NCBI RefSeq assembly: GCF_048268305.1
Contig: NZ_JBLWVT010000004.1
Coordinates: 186,001-250,000, forward strand
Direction: 5' to 3'
DNA from: Pseudodonghicola sp048268305
GTDB taxonomy: Bacteria; Pseudomonadota; Alphaproteobacteria; Rhodobacterales; Rhodobacteraceae
Length of the DNA stretch: 64,000 nt
The notes under the pieces were generated by a model that saw nothing but the letters and a program-made list of their open reading frames with translations, made no database searches and had not been told where the DNA came from. Both the position numbers and the translations under genes were made by a program. Below, piece by piece: positions 1-8,826 of this stretch; the first letter of the stretch is position 1, and every line of letters begins with the position of its first letter.

Positions 1-1
1 C

Positions 2-1234
2 CGGCTGTCGCCGGTCGATCAGGCGCTGTCAAAGCAGGTCGTCGCCGTCGCGCTGCAGACGGTGCGCGAGGATGTCGCCAGGACGACCGAGAACTATGAA
101 CTGGGCCACGACATCGTGCGGGCCGAGGCCAAGCGGTTCGGTGACCGTCTGGAGAGCGCGGTGAAAGAGGCCGAGGACAGTACCGAGATCCTCGACCGCG
201 ATCGGGTCACGCTGGGCCTGCTGGCGCTGGCCGGGGCGGAGCGCGACACCATCATCGCCCGGGTGCGCGAACACACGATCTCGGCCCGGCTGGCGGAACA
301 GCTGCTGTCGGATGCCGACGGGTTGATCGAGGCCACCCATTCCGGCGGGCGCACCGGCTATCGCAAGGCGGCGCGCGAAAGCATCGGCTATGGCCGGACC
401 TTCCGGCTCGCGGTGATGCTGCACAACCGCCTCGGCATCTCGCGGCCGCTGGCCCGGCTCACCGCCGACCGTTTCGAGCTGCTGCTGTCGCAGCAACTGA
501 TCCTGCGCGACCTGGACAGTTTCATCGACGGCCGCATCCGCCGCATCCATGGCCGCCGGGTGTCCGACCTGCTGCACGAGCTGCTTGGCCGCCGGACCGA
601 GGCGGTGAAAACCGCGCTCGATGGGCTGCGCCTGCAATATCCGGGCTATGCCGAAGAGCTGGAGCGCCGCTTCATCCGCCGCACCGCCCTGCGGCTGGAG
701 GAGCGGGAATATGCCATCATGCGCGCCGACGGGCTGATCGGATCGGAGTTGCACACCGCGCTGATGCAAAGCATTGCCGACCGCCGCGCCGCCGCCGAAG
801 ACCGGCCCAAGCTTGACCTGACGATGCAGCGGACCGAACTGGTCCGGCAGTTCCCCCTGTTCGCCGATCTCGATGAAGAGGCGCTGGCCAAGCTCGCCAA
901 GGGGCTCAGCACGCGCTATGTCGGCGCCGGCGAGACGGTGATCCGCCGGGACGGGCCGGCGCGCAGCGTCTTCTTCATCGCCTCGGGCGCGATCGAATTG
1001 CAAAACGCCGGGCAGACCTGGCGCCTTGGCCGTGGCGAGATGTTCGGCCAGATGGCGATCCTGATGAACAGACCGCGCCGGGTCGAGGCGAAGGCGATCG
1101 CGCCGACCACGCTGCTTGTGCTCGACGAACAGCGGTTCCGCCGTCTGCTGCAAGGCAGCCCGATGCTGCAGGAGGCAGTGCGCGCCAGCGCCGAAAAGCG
1201 CGGCATCGCGCCGGAGAAGCTGCTTGCGGACTAG
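2..1234 (+). CDS. Cation:proton antiporter (CPA1/NhaP-like) with C-terminal cyclic-nucleotide-binding-like domain, 5' truncated
   Basis: The frame is open from the left edge of the window, so the membrane antiporter domain lies outside and only the cytoplasmic tail is seen. That tail is long, charged and helix-rich, and ends in a beta-roll of about 120 residues (roughly 840-1200) that reads like a cNMP-binding domain: LVRQFPLFADLDEEAL, then RSVFFIASG, then GEMFGQMAIL. In the phosphate-binding cassette the Glu that normally contacts the ribose (G-E-[LI]-A) is Gln here, so real cNMP binding is uncertain. The antiporter assignment rests on the resemblance of this tail to CNBD-bearing NHE/NhaP proteins and is an inference. 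The downstream LysR gene is convergent, 23 bases away. Confidence 0.6.
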   Translation, partial: RLSPVDQALSKQVVAVALQTVREDVARTTENYELGHDIVRAEAKRFGDRLESAVKEAEDSTEILDRDRVTLGLLALAGAERDTIIARVREHTISARLAEQLLSDADGLIEATHSGGRTGYRKAARESIGYGRTFRLAVMLHNRLGISRPLARLTADRFELLLSQQLILRDLDSFIDGRIRRIHGRRVSDLLHELLGRRTEAVKTALDGLRLQYPGYAEELERRFIRRTALRLEEREYAIMRADGLIGSELHTALMQSIADRRAAAEDRPKLDLTMQRTELVRQFPLFADLDEEALAKLAKGLSTRYVGAGETVIRRDGPARSVFFIASGAIELQNAGQTWRLGRGEMFGQMAILMNRPRRVEAKAIAPTTLLVLDEQRFRRLLQGSPMLQEAVRASAEKRGIAPEKLLAD

Positions 1235-1257
1235 ATGTCGCGCCGCCCGCGCCGGCC

Positions 1258-2190
1258 TTAGCGGCAGACCTGCAGCAAGGCATCGCGCAGCAGATGCAGC
1301 GCCGGCAGATCGTCGATTTCCTTCAGGGTGACCGCGCAGATCCGGATCGGCGGCAGAAAGAGATCCGGGGTCACCAACGGCACGATCCTGCCCCCGGCAA
1401 TCTGTGAATCCAACACGACGCGCGGCACACAGATCAGCAGTTCGATCTCCTGGGCCAGGATCAGTTGCGATGTCGGATCGGCCGAGACTTCGACCACCGG
1501 CAGCGGCGCCGAAACACCGCAATTGCGAAAGGCGGTCTCGATGGTGCCCCGGTTGTTGGTGTCGCCCGAGGGCAGCGCCCAGGGCCATTGCGTCAGCTCG
1601 GTCGCCAATACCTCGGCGCGCTGGGCGAGCGGATGATCGACCGAACATGCCACCACCAGGTCGGTTTCGGTCAAAGGCTCATAGCGCAGCAGATCGGCCA
1701 CCTCAGCCGGCATCGCCGCCCAGTCCACCCGCCCGACATAGCAATCCAGCTCTCCGTCGAGCAGACGTGACATCATGTTGTCGACGGTGCCTGCCTCCAG
1801 CCGGAACCGGATACCGGCACGATGCGCCTCGAGCTGGCGCAGCGCCGCGGGCAAGAGCCGGAACAGGCTTGCCGGATTGGTGCCGACCCGCACCACCGAC
1901 GGCAGATCCGTGGCCAGATCGGCGGCGAGGTGATCGAAGACCGCCAGACCGGCCCGCGCCCGCTGCAAGGCCACCCGCCCGAGCGGCGTCAGCGCCGCCC
2001 CGCGGACAGAGCGATCGACCAGCGTCACGCCGAAGGCATATTCCAGGTCCTTCAGCATCTGCGATACCGCCGGTTGGGTCAGGTTCATCGCCTCGCCCAC
2101 CGCGCGCAACGACCGGTGACGGTCGATCAGCTCCAGCAGCCGGAGTTGGCGCAGACGCAGGTGATCGAGATGCGGCGAGATCGAAGGCAT
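1258..2190 (-). CDS. LysR-family transcriptional regulator
   Basis: A 310-residue protein of standard LysR length. The N-terminal winged helix-turn-helix (about residues 10-70) contains the typical LRQLRLLELIDRHRSLRAV and NLTQPAVSQMLKDLE pattern, and a periplasmic-binding-like effector domain follows from about residue 95. It is transcribed divergently from the TTT transporter operon beginning at 2364, the usual arrangement for a LysR activator that senses the transported substrate or its CoA ester. The 173-base space between the two starts holds a 14-base palindrome (2306-2319). The substrate is unknown. The start is the ATG at 2190; the preceding in-frame sequence has no better candidate. 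Confidence 0.9.
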   Translation of the reverse strand: MPSISPHLDHLRLRQLRLLELIDRHRSLRAVGEAMNLTQPAVSQMLKDLEYAFGVTLVDRSVRGAALTPLGRVALQRARAGLAVFDHLAADLATDLPSVVRVGTNPASLFRLLPAALRQLEAHRAGIRFRLEAGTVDNMMSRLLDGELDCYVGRVDWAAMPAEVADLLRYEPLTETDLVVACSVDHPLAQRAEVLATELTQWPWALPSGDTNNRGTIETAFRNCGVSAPLPVVEVSADPTSQLILAQEIELLICVPRVVLDSQIAGGRIVPLVTPDLFLPPIRICAVTLKEIDDLPALHLLRDALLQVCR

Positions 2191-2305
2191 AAGAAATATC
2201 TATCACATTCAAGAAAGTTCCGACTACTCCTTTTCACCCTGGCTCGCTACCCCTGAGAGAGAGGAGAGACCGCGACCGGAGCAAGCCCCGGAGGCGGAGG
2301 AACAG

Positions 2306-2319
2306 AGGGTGCGCACCCT
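2306..2319. promoter_or_regulatory. 14-base perfect palindrome in the LysR/TTT intergenic region
   Basis: AGGGTGCGCACCCT reads identically on both strands and lies 44 bases upstream of the TctB start. It could be an operator or a leader stem. LysR boxes are usually T-N11-A with imperfect dyads, so it need not be the site of the adjacent LysR protein. Confidence 0.35.
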
Positions 2320-2363
2320 GTCGACCAGTTGACCCGCGCCCGCTGTCACATGGGAGGACAGTC

Positions 2364-2813
2364 ATGAAACGAGCCGACCTCATTTCGGGGGCGATACTTG
2401 CGGCGTTCGGTCTGCTGATGCTGATCGTCGTCATCCCCGCACAGATCGAAACCGCGCCCGACGGCTTCGTTTCGCCGCGCCTGGTGCCCAATCTGGCGAT
2501 GATCCTCGTCACCGGGCTGTCGCTGCTCCTAGTGGTGAAAAACCTGCGTCCGAGCGGGGACAGCGCCTGGGCGCCAGCCACCGTGTTTTCGCGCGGCGAG
2601 ATGATCGCCCTGCTGAAGATCGGTGCCGTCTTCGCCGTCAGCCTCGCGGCCTTCCTGTTCGGCTCGCCGCTGGTCGCCGGGATCGTCCTGGTCGCCGGTA
2701 CGCTGCTGCTGTTGGGCGAGCGTCGTCCGCTGATCCTTATCCTGATGCCGGCGGCGTTGCTGCTGGCGATCTGGGCGCTGTTCTACAAGCTGCTCGGCAG
2801 CCCGATCGTGTGA
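2364..2813 (+). CDS. TTT transporter small membrane subunit (TctB family)
   Basis: The 149-residue protein has four predicted hydrophobic segments and the short N-terminal RADLISGAIL motif with a charged cytoplasmic loop after the second helix, as in TctB subunits. It is the first gene of a TctB-TctA-TctC-CoA-transferase operon. A GGGAGGA ribosome-binding site precedes the ATG. TctB is a small integral membrane partner of the large TctA permease in binding-protein-dependent secondary uptake of carboxylates. The substrate cannot be read from the sequence. Confidence 0.9.
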   Translation: MKRADLISGAILAAFGLLMLIVVIPAQIETAPDGFVSPRLVPNLAMILVTGLSLLLVVKNLRPSGDSAWAPATVFSRGEMIALLKIGAVFAVSLAAFLFGSPLVAGIVLVAGTLLLLGERRPLILILMPAALLLAIWALFYKLLGSPIV

Positions 2814-2820
2814 GCGCGTC

Positions 2821-4362
2821 ATGGACCATCTGATCACCGGCTTTCAGAACGTGCTGACGCCCTCGACCCTGTTCTGGGTCACCGTGGGGGTGACGCTGGG
2901 CTATGTGCTGGGGGCGCTGCCGGGGCTGGGCAAGGCCACCGGAATCGCGGTGGCGATCCCGATGACCTTCTATCTGTCCCCGGTCGCGGCCATCGCCATG
3001 CTGATCGGCATCGCCAAGGGCAGCGCGGCGGGCAGCGCGGTTTCGGCGATCCTGCTGAACACCCCGGGCGAGCCGTCCTCGGCGCCCACCGCGCTTGACG
3101 GCTATCCGCTGGCGCGGCAGGGCAAGGCGCAGAAGGCGCTCAAGATGGGGCTTTTCGCCTCGGTCATCGGCGATTTCCTGTCGACCATCGTATTGATCGT
3201 GCTGGCGGCGCCGCTGGCGCATTATGCGCTGCTGATCGGCCCGGTCGAACTCTGCGCCATCCTGCTGTTCTCGCTGACCTTCATCGGCGGGCTCGCCGGG
3301 CGGTCGATGCTCAAGGGGCTGATCGCCGCCGCCTTCGGCGTCTTCTTCGCCACCATCGGGATCGAGACCGAGACCTTTATCCCGCGATTGACCTTCGGCA
3401 TGATGGAGCTGGACGACGGGATTTCGCTGGTGCCGATGGCAATCGGCATGTTGGCGGTCGCCGAGATGGTGATCCAGGCCGGCAATGCTCATGCGATCGA
3501 CCGCGAGGCGACCGAGATCGGCGACGGCACCTCACCCGACGACCGGCGGGTGACCCGGGACGAATGGCGCCGCTGTCTGCCGGTGATCGCGCGCGGCACG
3601 CTGATCGGCTCGATCGTCGGCATCCTGCCCGGACTGGGCGCCAGCGTCGGGTCGTTCCTGTCCTATGGCGCCACCCAGCGCGCCTCGAAGACACCCGAGA
3701 AATTCGGCACTGGCATGATCGAAGGTATCGCCGCGGCCGAAAGTGCCGACAATGCGGTGGTGCCGTCCAGCTTCGTGCCGCTGTTCGCGCTGGGGATCCC
3801 CGGCAGCGTGATCGCCGCCATCCTGATCGCCGCGCTCACGCTCCACGGGCTGACGCCGGGGCCGATGATGTTCGTCGAACAGCCGCAACTGGTGGCCGAT
3901 CTCTATGCCGCGATGCTCTGCGCCAGCGCGATCCTGCTGGCCGTCGGCTATGCCGGCCAGCGCATCTTTGCCCAGATCATCCGGGTGCCGGTGCGGCTGA
4001 TCATCCCGGTGGTGCTGCTGCTGTGCTGCATCGGCGCCTATATGGAGACCAACAGCCTGTTCTCGATCTATCTGATGCTGGCCTTCGCCGTGCTGGGCTT
4101 TTTCGCCCGCAAGCTGGAGTTCTCTTTCGTCACCTTTCTGATCGGCTTCGTGATCGGCCCCAATCTGGAGCTGACCTTCCGCCAATCGCTGCAGATCCTG
4201 AACCACGACCCGTTGCGCCTGCTGGGCCACCCGATCGCGCTTGTCTTCGGTCTGCTGACCATCGCGACGGTCGCCATGATCAACCGCAGCAACAGCCGGC
4301 TTGCCAGGCGGCAGGCGGCCCGGGCCGAGACGACGGCGACCACCGAACATTCGCATATCTGA
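2821..4362 (+). CDS. TTT transporter large permease subunit (TctA family)
   Basis: A 513-residue polytopic inner-membrane protein of the length usual for TctA. It carries both family repeats: the first glycine-rich motif (GALPGLGKATGIAVAIPM, near residue 36) and its second copy (GILPGLGASVGSFLSYGATQ, near residue 269), and an NTPGEPSS segment near residue 80. It forms the translocation pathway together with the TctB protein encoded 7 bases upstream, and receives substrate from the binding protein encoded 18 bases downstream. Confidence 0.95.
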   Translation: MDHLITGFQNVLTPSTLFWVTVGVTLGYVLGALPGLGKATGIAVAIPMTFYLSPVAAIAMLIGIAKGSAAGSAVSAILLNTPGEPSSAPTALDGYPLARQGKAQKALKMGLFASVIGDFLSTIVLIVLAAPLAHYALLIGPVELCAILLFSLTFIGGLAGRSMLKGLIAAAFGVFFATIGIETETFIPRLTFGMMELDDGISLVPMAIGMLAVAEMVIQAGNAHAIDREATEIGDGTSPDDRRVTRDEWRRCLPVIARGTLIGSIVGILPGLGASVGSFLSYGATQRASKTPEKFGTGMIEGIAAAESADNAVVPSSFVPLFALGIPGSVIAAILIAALTLHGLTPGPMMFVEQPQLVADLYAAMLCASAILLAVGYAGQRIFAQIIRVPVRLIIPVVLLLCCIGAYMETNSLFSIYLMLAFAVLGFFARKLEFSFVTFLIGFVIGPNLELTFRQSLQILNHDPLRLLGHPIALVFGLLTIATVAMINRSNSRLARRQAARAETTATTEHSHI

Positions 4363-4380
4363 ACACTGGGAGGAAAACAG

Positions 4381-5349
4381 ATGCGCAAGACCAACAGAAG
4401 ACAGCTCTTGGCGGTCGCGACGGCGGCGCTCTTGGCGCTCGCCGGGCTGGAGCCATCCACCGCCACCGCCGGCGATTACCCGGATCGCCCGATCACCATG
4501 CTGGTGGGCTACAAGGCCGGCGGCCAGACCGATCTGGTCGGGCGCGGCGTGGCCAAGGTGTTGGCCGAACAGCTCGGCGTGCCGGTCAATGTGGTGAACA
4601 AGCCCGGTGGCGGCGGCATTCTCGCCGCGCACGAGCTGCGCAAGGCCAAGCCCGACGGCTATACCATCCTGCTGCACTCCAGCAGCGTGATCAATACCGA
4701 GCCCTTCGTGATGGCGCGGGTGGATTTCAAGCCGGATGATTTCGACTATGCCGGCATGATCACCGCCTATCAGGTCGCGCTCGCGACGCAGAAGGACGCG
4801 CCCTATGACAACCTGGCCGAATTCGTCACCTGGGCCAAGGCGCATCCGGGGTTCAGCTATGGTTCGCTCAGCCCGACGGCGCGGATGACCATGGAAGTGA
4901 TCGCCAAGCAGGAGGGGCTTGATGTGAACATCGTGCCGCTCAAGGGCGGTGGCGACATGCTGAATGCGCTTCTGGGCAATCAGGTGGCCTTGGTCATGTC
5001 CGGCGGCATCCATTACAAATACCCCGATCAGCTCAAGTCGATCGCGGCGCTGACCACCTTCCGCCATCCCTCCGCCCCCGATGTCGAGACCATCAACGAG
5101 GCCGGTTATCCGCTGGGCATGGATTCGCGCACCACGCTGATCCTGCCGAAGGGCACCCCGCGCGCCGCGCTTGAACGGCTCAGCACCGCGTTGAAGGCGG
5201 CGGAGACCGATGCCGATTTCGCCAAGGTGGTCGCTGCCGCCGATATCCCGATCATGTACAGGGATCTGGATCAGGCCGCCGCCGAGATCGCAAACAGCTA
5301 CGTCACCAACAAGGCGATCTTCGAGGCCGCCGGGGTCACGCCGCAGTGA
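4381..5349 (+). CDS. TTT transporter periplasmic binding protein (TctC/Bug family)
   Basis: A 322-residue exported protein. Residues 1-30 form a signal peptide with an NRRQLLAVA stretch that could be read as a weak twin-arginine motif, and the mature part starts near DYPDRPITMLVGY. The glycine-rich ligand loop VNKPGGGGILAAHEL and the DGYTILLHS motif are family hallmarks. Bug proteins bind carboxylates through water-mediated contacts, so the ligand is not predictable. A GGGAGGAAAACAG ribosome-binding region precedes the ATG. The CoA-transferase that follows suggests that the imported acid is converted to a CoA thioester. Confidence 0.93.
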   Translation: MRKTNRRQLLAVATAALLALAGLEPSTATAGDYPDRPITMLVGYKAGGQTDLVGRGVAKVLAEQLGVPVNVVNKPGGGGILAAHELRKAKPDGYTILLHSSSVINTEPFVMARVDFKPDDFDYAGMITAYQVALATQKDAPYDNLAEFVTWAKAHPGFSYGSLSPTARMTMEVIAKQEGLDVNIVPLKGGGDMLNALLGNQVALVMSGGIHYKYPDQLKSIAALTTFRHPSAPDVETINEAGYPLGMDSRTTLILPKGTPRAALERLSTALKAAETDADFAKVVAAADIPIMYRDLDQAAAEIANSYVTNKAIFEAAGVTPQ

Positions 5350-5445
5350 CCCCGCGCCCCCGCGCCTGAGGGGTCGGCAGACCGGTCAGCCCGGTCCGCC
5401 GCTCCCAGAGACTCCCCAATTGTCATCCCGAGTGTGAGGCAGACC

Positions 5446-6648
5446 ATGTTCCAGCCGCTTGAAGGCCTTCGCGTGATTGATCTGAGCCAGGTTCTGGCCG
5501 GACCCTATGCAACCTATCAGCTCGCCCTGATGGGGGCCGAGGTGATCAAGATCGAAAAACCAGGTGAGGGCGACTGGACCCGGCAGGGCGGCCCGCTGCC
5601 CGGGCTGGCCGAACGCGGCATGGCGCTGGGGTTCCTCGGCCATAACGCCGGCAAGAAATCCGTCACCCTCGATCTGAAATCACCCGAGGGCGTCGCGCTC
5701 GCGCGCGAGCTGGTCGCCGGCGCCGATATCTTCGTCGAGAACTTCAAGCCCGGGGTTGCCGAGCGGCTGGGCCTGGGGTTCGAGGCGCTGCGCGAGATCA
5801 ATCCGAAGCTGGTCTATTGTTCGATCTCCGCCTTCGGTCAGGACGGCCCCTTTCGCGACCGTCCGGCCTATGATCACGTCATCCAGGGCATGTGCGGCAT
5901 CATGCTGACCACCGGCAAGCCGGGCGACGGGCCGGTCAAGGTGGGCGCGCCCTATGTCGACTATGCCACCGGCATGAACGCCGCCATGGCGATCATGGCC
6001 GGGCTGCGCGAGGTCGAGCGCACCGGCGCCGCCGTGCAGGTGGATGTGGCGATGCTCGATACCGCGCTGATGCTGATGGCCTCGCTGATGAGCATGCATC
6101 TGACCACCGGTTGGAAACCCGTTCAGAATGGAAACGAGGCCTGGAGCGCCAGCCCCTCGTCCGGCGCCTTCGACACCGCCGACGGCATTCTGATGCTGGC
6201 GGCGAACCACGACATCCAGTTCCGCCACCTGTGCCGCGCAATCGGCCGTAACGACATCCTGCGGGACGCCCGCTGGGACAGCGTTCCCGAGCGGCACAAG
6301 AACTGGCAAAGCCTGCGCGAGACGCTGGAAGACACCTTCCGCAGCAGGCCGGCGGCGGACTGGGAGCAAATCCTGGCGGCCGCCGCGGTACCTGCCGGCC
6401 GCATCCGCGGCATGGACGAAATGCTGGCCGAGCCGCAGATCGCCGCCCGCGGCCTGACCCGCGAGATCCGGGTCGAGGGCCATGACGGGCCGATCCATAT
6501 CCCGACCCTGAGCTTCAAGGCCAATGGCGAGAACGGCACGACCGATCTGCCGCCCCGCCCGCTGGGCGCCGATACCGAGGCAGTGCTGCGCGCCGCTGGC
6601 GTCACTCAGGACCGGCTCGACGCGCTGCGGGCGGCGAAGGTGGTGTAA
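5446..6648 (+). CDS. CaiB/BaiF family (class III) CoA-transferase
   Basis: The 400-residue product matches the full length of class III CoA-transferases. N-terminal residues include LRVIDLSQVLAGPYATYQL and GAEVIKIEKPGEGDW, and the catalytic Asp is in PYVDYATG (Asp172, where formyl-CoA transferase has Asp169). These enzymes move CoA between carboxylic acids through mixed anhydride and glutamyl/aspartyl-CoA intermediates. I chose the ATG at 5446 because GAGG lies 7-10 bases upstream; an in-frame GTG at 5434 is less likely. Coming last in the TTT operon, it probably activates the imported acid. Confidence 0.9.
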   Translation: MFQPLEGLRVIDLSQVLAGPYATYQLALMGAEVIKIEKPGEGDWTRQGGPLPGLAERGMALGFLGHNAGKKSVTLDLKSPEGVALARELVAGADIFVENFKPGVAERLGLGFEALREINPKLVYCSISAFGQDGPFRDRPAYDHVIQGMCGIMLTTGKPGDGPVKVGAPYVDYATGMNAAMAIMAGLREVERTGAAVQVDVAMLDTALMLMASLMSMHLTTGWKPVQNGNEAWSASPSSGAFDTADGILMLAANHDIQFRHLCRAIGRNDILRDARWDSVPERHKNWQSLRETLEDTFRSRPAADWEQILAAAAVPAGRIRGMDEMLAEPQIAARGLTREIRVEGHDGPIHIPTLSFKANGENGTTDLPPRPLGADTEAVLRAAGVTQDRLDALRAAKVV

Positions 6649-6675
6649 GCCTCGTGCCGGTCCGCCTGAACGGGG

Positions 6676-6699
6676 GGGGCGTGAAACGACTGACGCCCC
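6676..6699. terminator. GC-rich hairpin between convergent units
   Basis: Seven-base arms GGGGCGT and ACGCCCC enclose a 10-base loop, followed by GGTTTCCC. It lies between the convergent CoA-transferase and permease genes, where a bidirectional terminator is expected. There is no good T-tract. Confidence 0.45.
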
Positions 6700-6757
6700 G
6701 GTTTCCCTGGTTTCCCCCCGGCAGGTGGCGCGGAGCGTGCCACATGGGCCGCCCGTG

Positions 6758-7801
6758 CTATCGTCCGCCCGTGCCGGGCGCGCGCGTCAGCATCCAGACC
6801 AGATAGGCGCCGCCGAGCGCGCCGGTGGTCAGCCCGATGGGCAACATCAGGTTCATGGGCGCCCGTTGGCTCAGCAGGTCGGCCGCCAGCAGGAGCACCG
6901 CACCGGCAAGCGCGCCGGTGACAATGGGGATTTCGGGCGCGCGGCTCAGCCGGCGGGCCAGTTGCGGTGCCGCCAAGGCGACAAAGGCGATCGGGCCGGT
7001 GGCGGCGGGGGCCACCGCCGTCAGCCCGACCGCCGCCAGCACCAGCAGCAGCCGCGTCCGCTCCGGCCGGATGCCGAGCTGGCTGGCCAGATCGTCGCCC
7101 ATCTCCAGCATCGCAAGGCGTCGGGCGTTCAGGATCACCAGCGGCGCAAACAGGATCAGCCCCACCAGCACCGGCAGCGCATGGGCCCAGCTGCGCGCCG
7201 ACAGTGATCCGGCCAGCCAGATCTGGGCCGAGATCGCCTGATCGAGATCGCCCTTCACCATCAGCAGCGTGTTCAACCCGGTCAGGATGGCGCCGACGCC
7301 GATGCCGATCAGGATCAGCCGATAGCCGCCGGTGCTGCCATCCTTGCGCGCCAGCAGCATCACGATGGCCGCCGTCATCAGCCCGCTTGCCACCGCCGCG
7401 GTGGCGGTCTGGGCGGCGCCGGCGTTGAAGAGGATGATCTGTGCGATGGCGCCGGTCGCCGCCCCGGTGGTGAAGCCGATGACATCGGGCGACCCCAGCG
7501 CATTGCGCGACAGCGACTGGAACACCGCGCCGGCCATCCCCAGCGAGGCGCCGACCAGCGCCGCCGTCGCCACCCGGGGCAGCCGGATGCGCTGGACCAC
7601 CCGCGCGGCCATCGGATCGTCTCCCGTCCCGGTCAGGCTGGCCAATACCTCGGCGGGGGAAAGCGCGATGGTCCCGGTCCCCATGAGCAGCACGGCCAGC
7701 GCCAGGCCGATCGCGACCAGCCCCAGCGCCAGCAGCACCGCGCGCGGTCTCCAGCCGATCGACAGCCGGCCGCAGCGCAGATGTCTTTTCCCCGCGCTCA
7801 C
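6758..7801 (-). CDS. Iron-chelate ABC transporter permease (FecCD family), second permease
   Basis: A 347-residue inner-membrane permease with about nine hydrophobic segments. It contains RLPRVATAALVGASLGMAG, followed by SRNALGSPDVIGFTTGAATG, and later TGPIAFVALAAPQLAR, all conserved FecCD/BtuC landmarks (the last is the ATPase-coupling region). The start is a GTG at 7801 that overlaps the stop of the preceding permease gene (GTGA), which indicates translational coupling. Together with the 7798-8826 product it should form a heterodimeric channel energised by the ATPase encoded at 10840-11652. Confidence 0.92.
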   Translation of the reverse strand: MSAGKRHLRCGRLSIGWRPRAVLLALGLVAIGLALAVLLMGTGTIALSPAEVLASLTGTGDDPMAARVVQRIRLPRVATAALVGASLGMAGAVFQSLSRNALGSPDVIGFTTGAATGAIAQIILFNAGAAQTATAAVASGLMTAAIVMLLARKDGSTGGYRLILIGIGVGAILTGLNTLLMVKGDLDQAISAQIWLAGSLSARSWAHALPVLVGLILFAPLVILNARRLAMLEMGDDLASQLGIRPERTRLLLVLAAVGLTAVAPAATGPIAFVALAAPQLARRLSRAPEIPIVTGALAGAVLLLAADLLSQRAPMNLMLPIGLTTGALGGAYLVWMLTRAPGTGGR

Positions 7802-8826
7802 AGCCGCGCCATCCGGAAACGGCGCACCGCGAGGATGAAGAAGGGCCCGCCCAGGAGGGTGGCGAGGATGCCGGCGGCGACCTCCTCCGGGGCGGCGACG
7901 ACGCGGCCGAGGATATCGGCCAGCAGCAGCATCGCCGCGGCCATCAGCGCCGCCAGCGGCAGGGTGGCGCGGGCGTCCGGCCCTGTAAAGGCGCGGGCGG
8001 CATGGGGCGCGACCAGCCCGACGAAGGCGATCGGGCCGGCGGTGGCGGTGGCCGATCCGGCCAGCACCATGACCGAAAGACAGGCGAGCGCCCAGATCCG
8101 CGCCGGGCTCAGCCCCAGGGCCTGCCCCATGTCGCGGCCCATCGCCAAGGCGTTCAGGCTGGGGCCGAGTGCCAGCGCCAGACCACCGCCGGCGATCAGC
8201 GCGCCCCACATGGTCAGGGCGGCGGCCAGCCCGCGCCCTTCGAGCGCGCCGGCGCCCCAGCTGCGGAAGACGTCGAGCACGTCGAGTGCCGCGTTCAGCA
8301 GGACGATGCCGGTGGCGGCCCCCAGCACCATCGACAGGCCGGCCCCCGCCAGCACCAGCCGTATCGGATCGGTGCCGGTCTCATGCGCGCGGCCCAGCAG
8401 GAAAACCGCGACACCGGCGAGCCCGGCGCCGAGAATGCTGAACCAGATGTAATCGGCCGTTGCCGTCAGCCCGAAGGTCGAGGCGCCCAGCACCACCGCC
8501 ACGGCGGCGCCGGCGTTGATGCCCAAAAGCCCCGGTTCGGCCAACGGGTTGCGGGTGACCGCCTGGATCACCGCGCCCGCCAGTCCCAACGCCGCCCCGG
8601 CCGAGATTGCCAGCAGGGTGCGCGGCAGCCGCAGCTCGCGCACCACCAGATGCAGGTCGTTGCCGGGATCGAAGTGCCAAAGCGCCGCCAGCACCTGCGC
8701 CGGCGGCACCGGTCGCGATCCGATGGTCAGGCTCGCAAGGCTCAGCCCCGCCACCACCAGGGCAGCCAGCCACAGCCCGCGCCGCGCGCTGCGGCGGCTG
8801 GGGGTCATCGGCGGGCCGTTCCTCAT
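7798..8826 (-). CDS. Iron-chelate ABC transporter permease (FecCD family), first permease
   Basis: A 342-residue membrane protein with the same family landmarks as its partner: LRLPRTLLAISAGAALGLAGAV-type N-terminal region, TRNPLAEPGLLGINAGAAVA, and AGPIAFVGLVAPHAAR near the C terminus. The ATG at 8826 overlaps the stop of the binding-protein gene (ATGA); an internal ATG at 8808 with GAGGA upstream is an alternative that would shorten the protein by six residues. Gene order binding protein, permease, permease is typical of ferric-siderophore importers. Confidence 0.92.
   Translation of the reverse strand: MRNGPPMTPSRRSARRGLWLAALVVAGLSLASLTIGSRPVPPAQVLAALWHFDPGNDLHLVVRELRLPRTLLAISAGAALGLAGAVIQAVTRNPLAEPGLLGINAGAAVAVVLGASTFGLTATADYIWFSILGAGLAGVAVFLLGRAHETGTDPIRLVLAGAGLSMVLGAATGIVLLNAALDVLDVFRSWGAGALEGRGLAAALTMWGALIAGGGLALALGPSLNALAMGRDMGQALGLSPARIWALACLSVMVLAGSATATAGPIAFVGLVAPHAARAFTGPDARATLPLAALMAAAMLLLADILGRVVAAPEEVAAGILATLLGGPFFILAVRRFRMARL

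Noticed and set aside
29..1648. Long minus-strand frame opposite the antiporter gene
   Set aside because: Antisense to a cNMP-domain coding frame, crosses into the LysR region and shows no family motif.
5346..5433. Possible structured leader before the CoA-transferase gene
   Set aside because: Only short GC repeats (GACCGGTC) are seen, with no convincing stem or riboswitch.
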